The position numbers were made by a program, and so were the translations under genes. Of a stretch of DNA of 18,381 nt, positions 1 to 7,197 are shown piece after piece. The DNA is from JBKHXU01 sp046565865 (GTDB lineage: Bacteria; Pseudomonadota; Gammaproteobacteria; Acidiferrobacterales; Sulfurifustaceae). The notes below the pieces were generated by a model. That model saw only the letters and a list, made by a program, of their open reading frames with translations, was not told where the DNA came from and ran no database searches. Location: the NCBI GenBank assembly GCA_046565865.1, contig JBKHXU010000182.1, positions 1-18,381 on the forward strand, written 5' to 3'. The first letter of the stretch is position 1; the number at the start of each line of letters is the position of its first letter.

Positions 1-13
1 GCGTGCTTTCTTT

Positions 14-111
14 GGTTCCTTTCTTTGCACGAGCAAAGAAAGGAACCTGCCGTGGGTCAGCCACCCACAAGTATGGAGTCATACATCGACAGGCCCCGCG
101 CGGAGCGCGGG
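14..111. repeat. Dispersed-type palindromic repeat with two hairpins
   Basis: Two perfect inverted repeats lie close together. The first has 15-bp arms at 14-28 and 33-47 around a 4-nt loop (acga). The second has 7-bp arms at 95-101 and 105-111 around gga. The first, with its CTTTCTTTGC/GCAAAGAAAG core, resembles short palindromic elements that I recall scattered between genes in many beta- and gammaproteobacterial genomes, often misannotated as small ORFs reading FFARAKK or similar. The hairpins are seen directly; membership of a dispersed family is recalled, and copy number cannot be checked in this window. The element sits upstream of the glycosyltransferase at 153 and probably ends the preceding intergenic region. 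Confidence 0.6.
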
Positions 112-152
112 TCAACAACAGGAACCCCCTAGGTGCGAACGACAAAGACGCG

Positions 153-1154
153 ATGACACAAAAACACCCCAAACCGCTCCGTATACTCACCTGGCACGTC
201 CACGGTAGCTATCTGTATTACCTCTCCCACACACCCGTCGAATTCTATTTATTATCGAAGCCCGATCGCGGCCCCGGTTACGTCGGCCGTCACGGCCATT
301 TCCCATGGGGGCCGAACGTACACGACATGCCAGCATCCGAGGTAAAGTCGCACGCGTTCGATTGCGTCCTGTTCCAATCGCATGCGCACTATCTGAAGGA
401 CCAGCACGAGATTCTATCGCCCGCGCAACGGCGGTTGCCGCGCATATTCCTCGAGCACGATCCGCCGCGCGAACATCCGACGGACACCAAGCATCCGGTC
501 GACGATCCGGAGATATTGTTGGTGCACGTGACGCATTTCAATCGCCTGATGTGGGACAACGGTCGCACGCCGACGCGCGTGATCCCCCACGGCGTGACGT
601 TGCCGCCCGATGTGCGTTATCGCGGCGACAAAGAACGCGGGCTCGTGGTGGTAAATCATCTGGCGCGCCGCGGGCGTCGGCTCGGTGCCGATATTTATGC
701 GCAAGCACGTTCGCACGTGCCACTCGATCTCATCGGCATGGGTTCGGACGAATCGCCGGGCGGCATCGGCGAGATACAGCACGATCAACTACCGGCATTC
801 GCGGCGTCGTATCGGTTTTTGTTCAACCCGATCCGCTATACCAGTCTCGGGCTCGCGGTCTGCGAAGCGATGCTGCTCGGCATGCCGATCGTGGGACTGG
901 CGACGACGGAGATGGCGAGCGCCATCGAACACGGTAAATCCGGGTATGTGCATACCGATGTCAACGTGCTGATCGACGGCATGCGCTACCTCATTGCGCA
1001 TCCCGAGGAAGCGAAACGGCTGGGTGAGCGCGCGTGCGTTGTCGCGCGCGAGCGCTTTGGGATAGAACGTTTTGCGCGCGATTGGTTGGAGACGTTCGCA
1101 TGGGTTGCGAATCGGTCAATCAACGTGCGCGTCGCCTCACACGGCTTGACGTAA
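153..1154 (+). CDS. GT4-like glycosyltransferase
   Basis: A 333-residue protein resembling family 4 (GT-B fold) glycosyltransferases, which transfer a sugar from a nucleotide donor to a cell-surface glycan or lipid acceptor in the cytoplasm. The C-terminal donor-binding half is the recognisable part. It has a Tyr-Thr-Ser-Leu-Gly-Leu stretch, then the E-x7-E-like pattern (CEAMLLGMPIVGLATTE), then HGKSGYV, the usual end of a GT4 domain. The N-terminal half is less typical, carrying HDPPREHP and an IPHGV motif. I chose ATG 153 because the frame upstream runs through the palindromic repeat; the ribosome-binding site there is weak. The 3' end overlaps the convergent ABC transporter by 18 bp. A CgeB-type glycosyltransferase and a UDP-xylose synthase 5-8 kb away suggest a shared glycan pathway, which is inference. 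Donor and acceptor are unknown. Confidence 0.82.
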   Translation: MTQKHPKPLRILTWHVHGSYLYYLSHTPVEFYLLSKPDRGPGYVGRHGHFPWGPNVHDMPASEVKSHAFDCVLFQSHAHYLKDQHEILSPAQRRLPRIFLEHDPPREHPTDTKHPVDDPEILLVHVTHFNRLMWDNGRTPTRVIPHGVTLPPDVRYRGDKERGLVVVNHLARRGRRLGADIYAQARSHVPLDLIGMGSDESPGGIGEIQHDQLPAFAASYRFLFNPIRYTSLGLAVCEAMLLGMPIVGLATTEMASAIEHGKSGYVHTDVNVLIDGMRYLIAHPEEAKRLGERACVVARERFGIERFARDWLETFAWVANRSINVRVASHGLT

Positions 1155-2954
1155 CGCGGTCGCAGCGCGCCCCAGGGCGCCGTCCTTGCGTTCATGGCTC
1201 GTTTGCTGCAGCGACCACAGCTGCGCGTACAGGCCGCCCTGATTGAGTAGCTGTCGATGACTTCCGGACTCCACGATCTCACCGCGATGTAGCACCAAGA
1301 TGCGATCCGCATGCACGACCGTCGATAACCGGTGGGCAATGATCAAGGTAGTGCGCCGATGCGATAGCTGGTTCAGCTCCCGCTGGATGGCGTTTTCCGA
1401 GCGCACATCGAGCGCGGACGTCGCTTCGTCGAAGATCATGATCGGCGGATTCTTGAGGATGGCGCGGGCGATGGCGACGCGCTGTTTTTCCCCGCCCGAG
1501 AGCTTGAGGCCACGCTCGCCGACGACGGTGCGATATTTCTGGGGCAGCGATTGGATGAAGTCGTGTATCCCGGCGGCCTTGGCGGCGGCGACGATGTCGC
1601 CGCGCCGCGCGTTGAGCCGGCCGTAGGCGATGTTGCGCGCAATGCTGTCGTTAAACAGTACCGTGTCCTGCGGCACGATGCCGATCGCTGCGCGCAGGCT
1701 TGCCTGCGAGACATCGCGGATATCCTGTCCGTCCACCAGGATGCGTCCATCGTTCACGTCATAAAACCGGTAGAGCAGGCGCGACAGCGTCGATTTACCG
1801 GCGCCGCTGGAACCGACGATCGCCACCGTCTGGCCCGCCGGGACTTCAAAACTGATGCCGCGCAGCACCGTGCGGTCCGGGTTGTAGCCGAAGTGCACGT
1901 TCTCGAAGCGGATGCTGCCGGCGGTAATGCTAAGGGCGGGCGCATCGCTGCGTTCCGGTACCTCGTTCGGCACGTTGAGCAGCGCGAACATGCGCTCGGT
2001 GTCGGTCAAGGCATCGCGAATCTCGCGATACACGAAGCCCAAGAAATTGAGCGGCAGGCAAATCTGAATGACGTAGGCGTTGATGAGGATCAAGTCACCG
2101 ATCGTCATGCCGCCTTGCACTACGCCGTTGCCGGCGAGCAGCATTACTGCCGCCACGCCGCCGGCGATGATCGCGCTTTGGCCCACGTTCAACAGCGACA
2201 ACGACGTCTGGTTGCGTACCGCGGCACGCGCCCAGGCGTGCATGTTGCGATCGTAGCGCCGTGCTTCGTAGGCCTCGTTGCCGAAATATTTGACGGTCTC
2301 GAAGTTAATGAGGCTGTCGATGGCGCGACTGTTGGCGCGCGAATCCATTTTGTTCATGGCGCGGCGATACACCATGCGCCAATCGGTGACGACGAGGGTA
2401 AAGCCGGCGTACGCTACGAATGTAACGAGCAGGATCAACGAGAACGACGCGTCGTAGCTGTACATCAAGATCGCGACGACGAGCGATATCTCAACCAGCG
2501 TCGGCAGGACGTTGAACAGTGCCACGCTAAGCAGGAATCCGATGCCACGCGTGCCGCGCTCGATGTCACGCGACAAGGCACCCGTGTGGCGATCGAGATG
2601 AAACCGCGGCGACAAACGATGCAGATGGCGGAACACGGTGAGCGCGACCTCGCGGATGGTGCTTTGCGACACCTTGGCAAACAGCGCATCGCGCAACTCG
2701 CTGAACAGCGAATTGGCGAAGCGCAGTAGCGCATAACCGACGAGCAGCACGATCGGCAACGTCAACTGCGTCGCGGGCTGTCCGAGCGCATCGATGATCT
2801 GCTTTAACAGCACGGGCACGCCGACCGCCGCGAGCTTGGCCAGTAACAACAGCGCCAACGCGAGCAAAACGCGTCCGCGAAACGCCATGAGAAACGGGGC
2901 GAGCGTGCGCAAAACGCGCCACGGGTGGCTGGCCTGAGCGTCGGTCGGGTGCAT
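1137..2954 (-). CDS. Atm1-type ABC exporter (fused permease and ATPase)
   Basis: A 605-residue half-transporter with a six-helix transmembrane domain (about residues 15-320) followed by a nucleotide-binding domain. The ATPase motifs are all present: Walker A GSSGAGKST (about 381-389), signature LSGGEKQR (485-492), Walker B IMIFDEATSALD (505-516) and H-loop AHRLST. The membrane domain carries INFETVKYFGNEAYEARRYD, characteristic of the Atm1/ABCB7/HMT1 group rather than MsbA. That group works as inner-membrane homodimers exporting glutathione-linked compounds, iron-sulfur precursors or heavy-metal conjugates. I chose ATG 2954; an in-frame GTG at 3017 would add 21 residues without a clear ribosome-binding site. 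It is divergent from the EEP gene at 3142 and tail-to-tail with the glycosyltransferase. The family call is firm; the substrate is unknown. Confidence 0.93.
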   Translation of the reverse strand: MHPTDAQASHPWRVLRTLAPFLMAFRGRVLLALALLLLAKLAAVGVPVLLKQIIDALGQPATQLTLPIVLLVGYALLRFANSLFSELRDALFAKVSQSTIREVALTVFRHLHRLSPRFHLDRHTGALSRDIERGTRGIGFLLSVALFNVLPTLVEISLVVAILMYSYDASFSLILLVTFVAYAGFTLVVTDWRMVYRRAMNKMDSRANSRAIDSLINFETVKYFGNEAYEARRYDRNMHAWARAAVRNQTSLSLLNVGQSAIIAGGVAAVMLLAGNGVVQGGMTIGDLILINAYVIQICLPLNFLGFVYREIRDALTDTERMFALLNVPNEVPERSDAPALSITAGSIRFENVHFGYNPDRTVLRGISFEVPAGQTVAIVGSSGAGKSTLSRLLYRFYDVNDGRILVDGQDIRDVSQASLRAAIGIVPQDTVLFNDSIARNIAYGRLNARRGDIVAAAKAAGIHDFIQSLPQKYRTVVGERGLKLSGGEKQRVAIARAILKNPPIMIFDEATSALDVRSENAIQRELNQLSHRRTTLIIAHRLSTVVHADRILVLHRGEIVESGSHRQLLNQGGLYAQLWSLQQTSHERKDGALGRAATALRQAV

Positions 2955-3020
2955 GCTGGCTTGTCGGACTCCGGGCGGACGATTAAGGTACGGGGGGCGG
3001 AAGCGGCATGTCCCCACACG

Positions 3021-3043
3021 CGGCGCGATTTTGTCACGCGCCG
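3021..3043. repeat. Inverted repeat in divergent intergenic region
   Basis: A perfect 7-bp inverted repeat (cggcgcg at 3021-3027, cgcgccg at 3037-3043) flanks a 9-nt AT-richer centre. It lies in the 187-bp gap between the divergent ABC exporter and EEP genes, so it could be an operator or a hairpin in the exporter leader. In GC-rich DNA such a repeat can arise by chance. Confidence 0.3.
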
Positions 3044-3141
3044 AGAAGCGGATCGCTGGCCGCCATCGGTTGGGACCGGCCGCGCATCGTGCCCGCCATC
3101 ACGTAGGTCGCTGCTAAACGGTTGTACGCGCAGGGAGTCCT

Positions 3142-3903
3142 ATGTTTCGAGTAATGACGCTTAATCTCAACTACGACGGCGCACGCCACGGGCCGTGGCC
3201 CGAGCGGCAAGCGTTGGTGCTGGCCGAGATCCGCCATTGGCAACCGCATCTCGTGGTGCTTCAGGCGGTATGGCAACCGGCCGCCGATGACAACCAGGCG
3301 GAACAACTTGCGCGTCAACTGCCGGGATACATGCACGTCTGGTTCGAGTCGGCGACGCCGCAAGCGAACGGCGCGGCGAAGGGCATGGCGTTTTTGGGCC
3401 GCGTACCGTTCGAGCGGCGCGGTACGCACGCGCTCACGCACCGCGCCGGCACCGACGATGGCGAGCGGCGCATGCTGCTGCGCGCGCACTGCGCAGCGCA
3501 CGCGACACCGGTATCGCTCGGCGTGGACGGGATCGATTTTTACAACGCGCACTTTTCCTGGGTCGACGCGCAGGCGCGTGACAACATCCGCGATGCGCTG
3601 CCGTTTCTGAACGAGACGCACGCGCCGGCACTGCTGCTGGGCGATTTCAATCAGACGCCGGACAAGCCGCTGCACACGGTGCTACGCGAGGCCGGCTGGG
3701 TCGACGCTTGGTCATGGCTGCGGGGCGCTGAGGCTGGCTACACCTACCCATCGGATCGACCGCAATCGCGCATCGATTTCGTGTATGCGAACGCGCGTCT
3801 GAGCGGGCGACTGGCGGAGATACATGTGGCCGGTGAGCCCGGGCAGGGCCCGCCGCGGTTGTCGGATCACCTCGGCGTGGTCATGACGCTCGCGGTCGCG
3901 TGA
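3142..3903 (+). CDS. EEP-family (exonuclease III/DNase I fold) protein, atypical active site
   Basis: A 253-residue single-domain protein of the endonuclease/exonuclease/phosphatase superfamily, whose members cleave phosphodiester or phosphomonoester bonds using Mg2+. The fold markers occur in order: MTLNLN at the N terminus, His137 in NAHFSW, LLGDFNQTP with Asp168 and Asn170, RIDFVYA with Asp212, and the closing SDHLGV with Asp242 and His243. The metal-binding glutamate normally found in a QEV motif is replaced: the sequence reads VVLQAVW, with Ala42 encoded by GCG at 3265-3267. Activity may be lost or altered, or this may be a subfamily trait. No signal peptide is seen. ATG 3142 follows a GGGAG site at a suitable distance. 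A second EEP gene with an intact motif lies 715 bp downstream. The substrate is unknown. Confidence 0.85.
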   Translation: MFRVMTLNLNYDGARHGPWPERQALVLAEIRHWQPHLVVLQAVWQPAADDNQAEQLARQLPGYMHVWFESATPQANGAAKGMAFLGRVPFERRGTHALTHRAGTDDGERRMLLRAHCAAHATPVSLGVDGIDFYNAHFSWVDAQARDNIRDALPFLNETHAPALLLGDFNQTPDKPLHTVLREAGWVDAWSWLRGAEAGYTYPSDRPQSRIDFVYANARLSGRLAEIHVAGEPGQGPPRLSDHLGVVMTLAVA

Positions 3904-3958
3904 GCGCGCGCAATGCGCGCGAATGCGCCGTGATCGAGAAAAGCGGAGTAGGATCCTT

Positions 3959-3988
3959 TTGTCATGCGGACTTGATTCCCTGTCTAAT
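3959..3988 (+). promoter_or_regulatory. Putative sigma70 promoter of the DUF302 gene
   Basis: TTGTCA at 3959-3964 and TCTAAT at 3983-3988 are separated by 18 bp, with one mismatch each from the consensus hexamers. The following sequence is relatively AT-rich and leads to a ribosome-binding site and the ATG at 4018. Transcription would start near 3995. It is one of the better promoter matches I see in the window. Confidence 0.5.
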
Positions 3989-4017
3989 CACTAACAACTC
4001 AATACGACGAGGACACT

Positions 4018-4605
4018 ATGGGTATGGCTAAAAATATACTAGCGTTAATTGGCGCGGTAGCGCTGATCGTGTTGCTGATCGCAGGCATAAGCGGGTTCGG
4101 CTGGTATAAGGCGTATCGCGGGCTCGATCCGGCCGCGGGTGGTGTGTACCGCGACATGGCGCAACGTCTGGCGGACTCGGGCAGCGCCGCCGAGGCAACC
4201 GTTTGGAAGATGCCGGTGGAAAAAGACTTGACCCCCGAGGATGTCGAGACGGCGATGAAGAGTGCCGCGGTGGAGCGCAACATCAAGGACGTCGGCGAAC
4301 TGCCCTTGTACAAACAGATCGAGGCCACCACCGGCAAACCGTACCGGTTCGTCAAGATCTACATGTTCTGCAACGCCATGACCGCGGCGCGCATGATCGA
4401 ATACGATCCGGCGTTCTCCGCGTTCTTGCCGTGTCGTGTGACGCTGATGGAAGATGCGGACGGTAAGCTTTGGCTTTACACGCTCAACATGGATTTGATG
4501 ATCCATGGCGGCAAGCCGTTGCCACCGAAGCTATATGAGGAGGCGGTACAGGTACGCGAGACGATACTTGCGATAATGAAACGCGGCGCCAGCGGGGCGT
4601 TTTAA
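4018..4605 (+). CDS. Membrane-anchored DUF302 domain protein
   Basis: A 195-residue protein with one N-terminal hydrophobic helix (about residues 5-28, rich in Leu, Ile and Val) that should act as an uncleaved anchor, leaving a periplasmic DUF302 domain. The domain is recognised from FKIYMFCNAMTAARMIE-like text (here VKIYMFCNAMTAARMI), followed by FLPCRVTLMEDADGKLWLYTLN, the usual PCR and edG pattern of the family. Two cysteines stand in CNAM and PCRV. The family has no established biochemical role. It occurs in many proteobacteria, sometimes near sulfur- or copper-related genes. ATG 4018 has GAGGA 5 nt upstream and a good promoter match before it. The next gene starts 13 bp after the stop, so co-transcription with the second EEP gene is likely. 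Confidence 0.85.
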   Translation: MGMAKNILALIGAVALIVLLIAGISGFGWYKAYRGLDPAAGGVYRDMAQRLADSGSAAEATVWKMPVEKDLTPEDVETAMKSAAVERNIKDVGELPLYKQIEATTGKPYRFVKIYMFCNAMTAARMIEYDPAFSAFLPCRVTLMEDADGKLWLYTLNMDLMIHGGKPLPPKLYEEAVQVRETILAIMKRGASGAF

Positions 4606-4618
4606 CAGGCCGCGGCGC

Positions 4619-5374
4619 ATGCAGTGCACCGTCGCGTCGTACAACATTCATCGCTGCATCGGGCTCGACGGACGGCATGACCCGGAACGCGTCGCGCGCG
4701 TGCTCGACGAACTCGATACCGATCTGGTCGGTTTGCAGGAGGTCGAATCGCGCTTCGGCGGCGCGCCGGACATGCATCAGTTGAACTTCCTGGCGGAGGA
4801 AACGGGCTTTACCGCCATCGCCGGCAGCACCATCTTGCGCGCCGACAGCCACTACGGCAACGCGCTGCTCACGCGCCACACGGTGCTCGAAGTGCGCAGC
4901 TTTGACCTCAGCGTGGCGCGGCGCGAGCCGCGCGGCATACTCGACGTCGACCTTGAGGTTCACGGACAGCGTGTGCGCGTGCTGGTGACACACCTTGGCC
5001 TCGGACCGCGCGAGCGGCGCAAGCAGACGAGCAAGTTGTTGCAGCTCGTCGCAAATCACGGCGACGAGCCGGTGGTGATATTGAGCGATTTCAACGAATG
5101 GTTTCCCTGGGGCGCGCCGTTGCGCCGCATGCACGCGCGTCTCGGGCGGCCGCCGGCCCCGAACACGTTTCCCTCGCGCTGGCCGATGATCGCGCTGGAT
5201 CGCATCTGGACCGCGCCGCGGCGCAATCTGATTTCGGTGCGCGTACACGCTACGCCGCTCGCGCGCGTCGCCTCGGATCATCTGCCGTTGCGCGCGGCGA
5301 TCGAACTCGATCTCGCTACCAAGCCGGCCGTGATCGCGGCGCCCGCGGCCAAGGTGGAGGACGGAACTACCTGA
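4619..5374 (+). CDS. EEP-family phosphodiesterase-like protein
   Basis: A 251-residue endonuclease/exonuclease/phosphatase family protein with the full set of active-site markers: YNIHRC with Asn9, LVGLQEVES with Glu41, VTHLGL with His125, ILSDFNEW with Asp157 and Asn159, ALDRIW with Asp194, and SDHLPL with Asp220 and His221. It resembles E. coli YbhP, which is encoded beside cardiolipin synthase ClsB, so a phospholipid-related phosphodiesterase role is possible. No phospholipase D-type gene is present here, so this is only a suggestion. The gene starts 13 bp after the DUF302 stop and is probably in the same transcript. The last 25 residues or so (ATKPAVIAAPAAK and following) are an Ala-rich tail beyond the domain. 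Confidence 0.88.
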   Translation: MQCTVASYNIHRCIGLDGRHDPERVARVLDELDTDLVGLQEVESRFGGAPDMHQLNFLAEETGFTAIAGSTILRADSHYGNALLTRHTVLEVRSFDLSVARREPRGILDVDLEVHGQRVRVLVTHLGLGPRERRKQTSKLLQLVANHGDEPVVILSDFNEWFPWGAPLRRMHARLGRPPAPNTFPSRWPMIALDRIWTAPRRNLISVRVHATPLARVASDHLPLRAAIELDLATKPAVIAAPAAKVEDGTT

Positions 5375-5561
5375 TGGGTTCGGGCACCGGCGTCGGCGGG
5401 GTGCCGGGGCCGGGCGGCGGCGGTGTGGGCGAATCGGGCGGCGACGTGGGGCCCGGGACCGGTTCGCTGGGCGGCGTTGGGACTTGTCCCGGCGGCCCCG
5501 GCTTCGCGGGGTTCGCCGGCGGCGCCGGCGGGCGGACGGCGTTTAGGATCGGCGCGCGCAT
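5367..5561 (-). CDS. Possible small proline-rich protein (coding status uncertain)
   Basis: An open frame of 64 residues beginning MRAPILNAVRPP, in which roughly half of the remainder is Pro, with Gly, Ala and Thr, ending TPVPEPIR. GC at third positions is high, as in neighbouring genes. A TATAAT hexamer on this strand lies 6 bp before the ATG, which would make the message leaderless. The 3' end overlaps the convergent EEP gene by a few bases. The opposite strand of the same DNA reads as a Gly-rich 66-residue frame (ATG 5374), whose start overlaps the EEP stop. Only one strand, or neither, is likely to be coding. I prefer the minus strand because of the promoter-like hexamer, with low confidence. 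No homologue is recognised. Confidence 0.3.
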   Translation of the reverse strand: MRAPILNAVRPPAPPANPAKPGPPGQVPTPPSEPVPGPTSPPDSPTPPPPGPGTPPTPVPEPIR

Positions 5562-5567
5562 GCGCGC

Positions 5568-5573
5568 ATTATA
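5568..5573 (-). promoter_or_regulatory. Perfect -10 hexamer (minus strand)
   Basis: The minus strand reads TATAAT followed by GCGCGC and then ATG. The GC-rich discriminator resembles those of stringently controlled promoters. No convincing -35 hexamer is visible at 16-18 bp. A 14-bp perfect palindrome (gcgcgcatgcgcgc, 5554-5567) overlaps the predicted start and could be an operator. Confidence 0.35.
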
Positions 5574-5660
5574 GCGGGTTGGGCCGGGTTGAGCGGGCGC
5601 ATACGTTGTGTCAGTCTCGATATCGGACGGATCGGCAACCTTATTTCGCGCGAGGACATC

Positions 5661-6044
5661 ATGGACGAGACACGGCGCCGTTGGTTGCAGCAACTCGCAT
5701 GGCTCGCCGCGGCGAGCACGGTCGGCTGCGAACGCAAGGACGCGCAGACGCGAAGCGCATCATTATCGTCGTCTGCCGCCGTTACGCCGGGCGCGACCCC
5801 GCCGCCGGGGCGCGCGAGCTGCGACGACACCTCTGGCCTGACCCCGGAGCAGATCAAGCTGCGGCGCGAGCTCAAGTATGTCGATCGCGCGCCCAACCCG
5901 GCGCACACATGCGGTAGCTGCAATCACATTCAGCCCGCGCCGGGCAGCAATGACCCATGCAAGCGCTGCAGTGTCGTGCCCGGGCCGGTGCACCTCGACG
6001 GCTGGTGCAGCGCGTGGGTCGCGCGCATCGGCGGCGGCTCGTAG
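5661..6044 (+). CDS. High-potential iron-sulfur protein (HiPIP)-like, Tat-exported
   Basis: A 127-residue protein with a C-terminal HiPIP domain, a small periplasmic carrier holding one [4Fe-4S] cluster used in photosynthetic or respiratory electron transfer. The cluster ligands are assigned as Cys84 and Cys87 (TCGSCNH), Cys103 (CKRCSVVPGP) and Cys116 in the family-typical GWCSAW. Tyr73 in LKYVDRA matches the conserved core tyrosine. An additional Cys100 sits just before the third ligand. The N terminus reads TRRRWLQQ plus a hydrophobic run, a twin-arginine-like signal as expected for HiPIP. It ends in STVGC, so Cys23 could be lipidated, giving a membrane-tethered form. A Ser/Ala/Pro-rich linker of about 30 residues follows. 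ATG 5661 with CGAGGAC upstream is preferred over an ATG at 5589. It is isolated among unrelated genes, and its redox partner is not in view. Confidence 0.82.
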   Translation: MDETRRRWLQQLAWLAAASTVGCERKDAQTRSASLSSSAAVTPGATPPPGRASCDDTSGLTPEQIKLRRELKYVDRAPNPAHTCGSCNHIQPAPGSNDPCKRCSVVPGPVHLDGWCSAWVARIGGGS

Positions 6045-6096
6045 CGTTGGGCGACGTTGGACGGCGTACCGCGTTGCGGCGCGCGAGGTTAAAGCA

Positions 6097-7197
6097 GTGG
6101 CCAAGGGATTGGACATCGCGTTTTTCGGTTGCAGTCTGGTGTCGGCATACCAGAATGGCCCGGCGACTTATTGCCGCGGTATCTTGCGCGCCTTGGCGGA
6201 GCGCGGGCATCGCATTCGCTTCTACGAGCCGCTGCTCGACGAGCGGCTCGCGCATCGCGACATCGTCGATCCGCCTTGGGTCAGCGTCGTCCGCTACGCG
6301 GCGGATGGCAGCGGGCTGGAAGAGGCGCTGGCCGACGCGTACAGCGCCGACGTGCTCATCAAGAGCAGCGACATCGGCCTGTTCGACGACCTGATCGAAG
6401 CGGCGCTGCCGCATTGCACGGCCGGCTCCGCGCTTTCGGTCTATTGGGATATGGCGGGACCTGCCACCCTCGCGCGCATGCGTGAGCGCAATGACGACGC
6501 GCTGCGACTACAGCTGCCGTGGTACGACCTGGTGCTGATCCGCAGCGGTGGCGCAGAGACGGTCGAGGGTTTCGAACGCATGGGCGCGCGCTGTTGCTTT
6601 CCGGTGTACAACGCGTTCGATCCGACGACGCATTATCCGGCGGCGCCGGAACCATACTACAGTTCGGTGCTGACGCTGTGCGCGCACCGCGCGCCGGAAC
6701 GCGACGAGCAAGTCGCGCGCACCTTTGTGAGTGTTGCGGAGTCGCTGCCCGGCCGGCGATTCGTGCTGGCTGGCTGCGGCTGGGACGACATGGCGCTGCC
6801 GGGCAACGTCAGTTATCTCGGCTATGTCTATACCGGCGAACACAACGCGCTCTACGCCTCAACGCGCGCGCTGCTCAACATCACCCGGTCGCTCGATCGC
6901 GAGGCGGGCTTTTGTCCGAGCGCGCGTCTGTTCGAGGCGGCCGGTGCCGGCACCTGCGCCATTTCCGAGTCGTGGCCCGGCATGGATCAGTTTTTCGATC
7001 CCGGCAACGAAATCCTGGTCGCGGATTCCAGTGACGAGGTCGCGACACATATCTCGGTGTTGAACCAGGAACGCGCGGCACTCATCGGCCGCCGCGCGCG
7101 CGATCGGGCGTTGACGCAACATACCTTTGCGCACCGCGCGATCGACGTCGAGGCATTGCTGGAGGGTCGCGACCGACTGCCACGGACCGTGATGTGA
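6097..7197 (+). CDS. CgeB-type glycosyltransferase
   Basis: A 366-residue GT-B-like glycosyltransferase resembling the CgeB/YkvP group. The N terminus (LDIAFFGCSLVSAYQNGPATYCRGIL) is a nucleotide-sugar transferase N-terminal Rossmann start with the HRIRFYEP strand typical of this group. The C-terminal half contains LTLCAHRAPERDEQV, FVLAGCGWDD, VSYLGYVYTGEHNALYASTRALLNITR and the acidic RLFEAAGAGTCAISE donor-site region. I chose GTG 6097, which has GAGG 8 nt upstream. The open frame upstream to 5878 overlaps the HiPIP gene and reads as Arg/Ala-rich antisense-like sequence. The stop codon directly abuts the stop of the convergent UDP-xylose synthase. CgeB-type enzymes decorate spore coats or surface polysaccharides; here UDP-xylose is a plausible donor by neighbourhood only. 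Confidence 0.8.
   Translation: MAKGLDIAFFGCSLVSAYQNGPATYCRGILRALAERGHRIRFYEPLLDERLAHRDIVDPPWVSVVRYAADGSGLEEALADAYSADVLIKSSDIGLFDDLIEAALPHCTAGSALSVYWDMAGPATLARMRERNDDALRLQLPWYDLVLIRSGGAETVEGFERMGARCCFPVYNAFDPTTHYPAAPEPYYSSVLTLCAHRAPERDEQVARTFVSVAESLPGRRFVLAGCGWDDMALPGNVSYLGYVYTGEHNALYASTRALLNITRSLDREAGFCPSARLFEAAGAGTCAISESWPGMDQFFDPGNEILVADSSDEVATHISVLNQERAALIGRRARDRALTQHTFAHRAIDVEALLEGRDRLPRTVM

Noticed and set aside
3..152. Upstream extension of the first glycosyltransferase frame
   Set aside because: The frame passes through the palindromic repeat and gives a peptide typical of such repeats, not of a glycosyltransferase N terminus.
1551..2729. Long plus-strand open frame of 392 codons
   Set aside because: It is antisense to the well-supported ABC exporter, has no recognisable domain, and is rich in His, Arg and Val, as expected of a GC-rich shadow frame.
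2955..3017. GTG start of the ABC exporter at 3017
   Set aside because: It would add 21 Pro/Arg-rich residues without a good ribosome-binding site; ATG 2954 fits the family length.
3904..3921. GC-alternating palindrome after the first EEP gene as a terminator
   Set aside because: The arms consist only of alternating G and C, the loop is too tight in the best pairing, and no T-tract follows.
4484..5281. Minus-strand open frame of 265 codons
   Set aside because: It is antisense to the EEP gene with intact motifs; its composition is Arg/Ala/His-rich and no family is recognised.
5374..5574. Gly-rich small protein overlapping the EEP stop
   Set aside because: It is the complement of a Pro-rich frame on the other strand, with low complexity and no ribosome-binding evidence beyond the stop-start overlap. 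It is kept only as a finding.
5878..6096. N-terminal extension of the CgeB-type glycosyltransferase
   Set aside because: It overlaps the HiPIP gene in another frame and reads as Arg/Ala-rich sequence; GTG 6097 has a ribosome-binding site and leads straight into the first beta strand.
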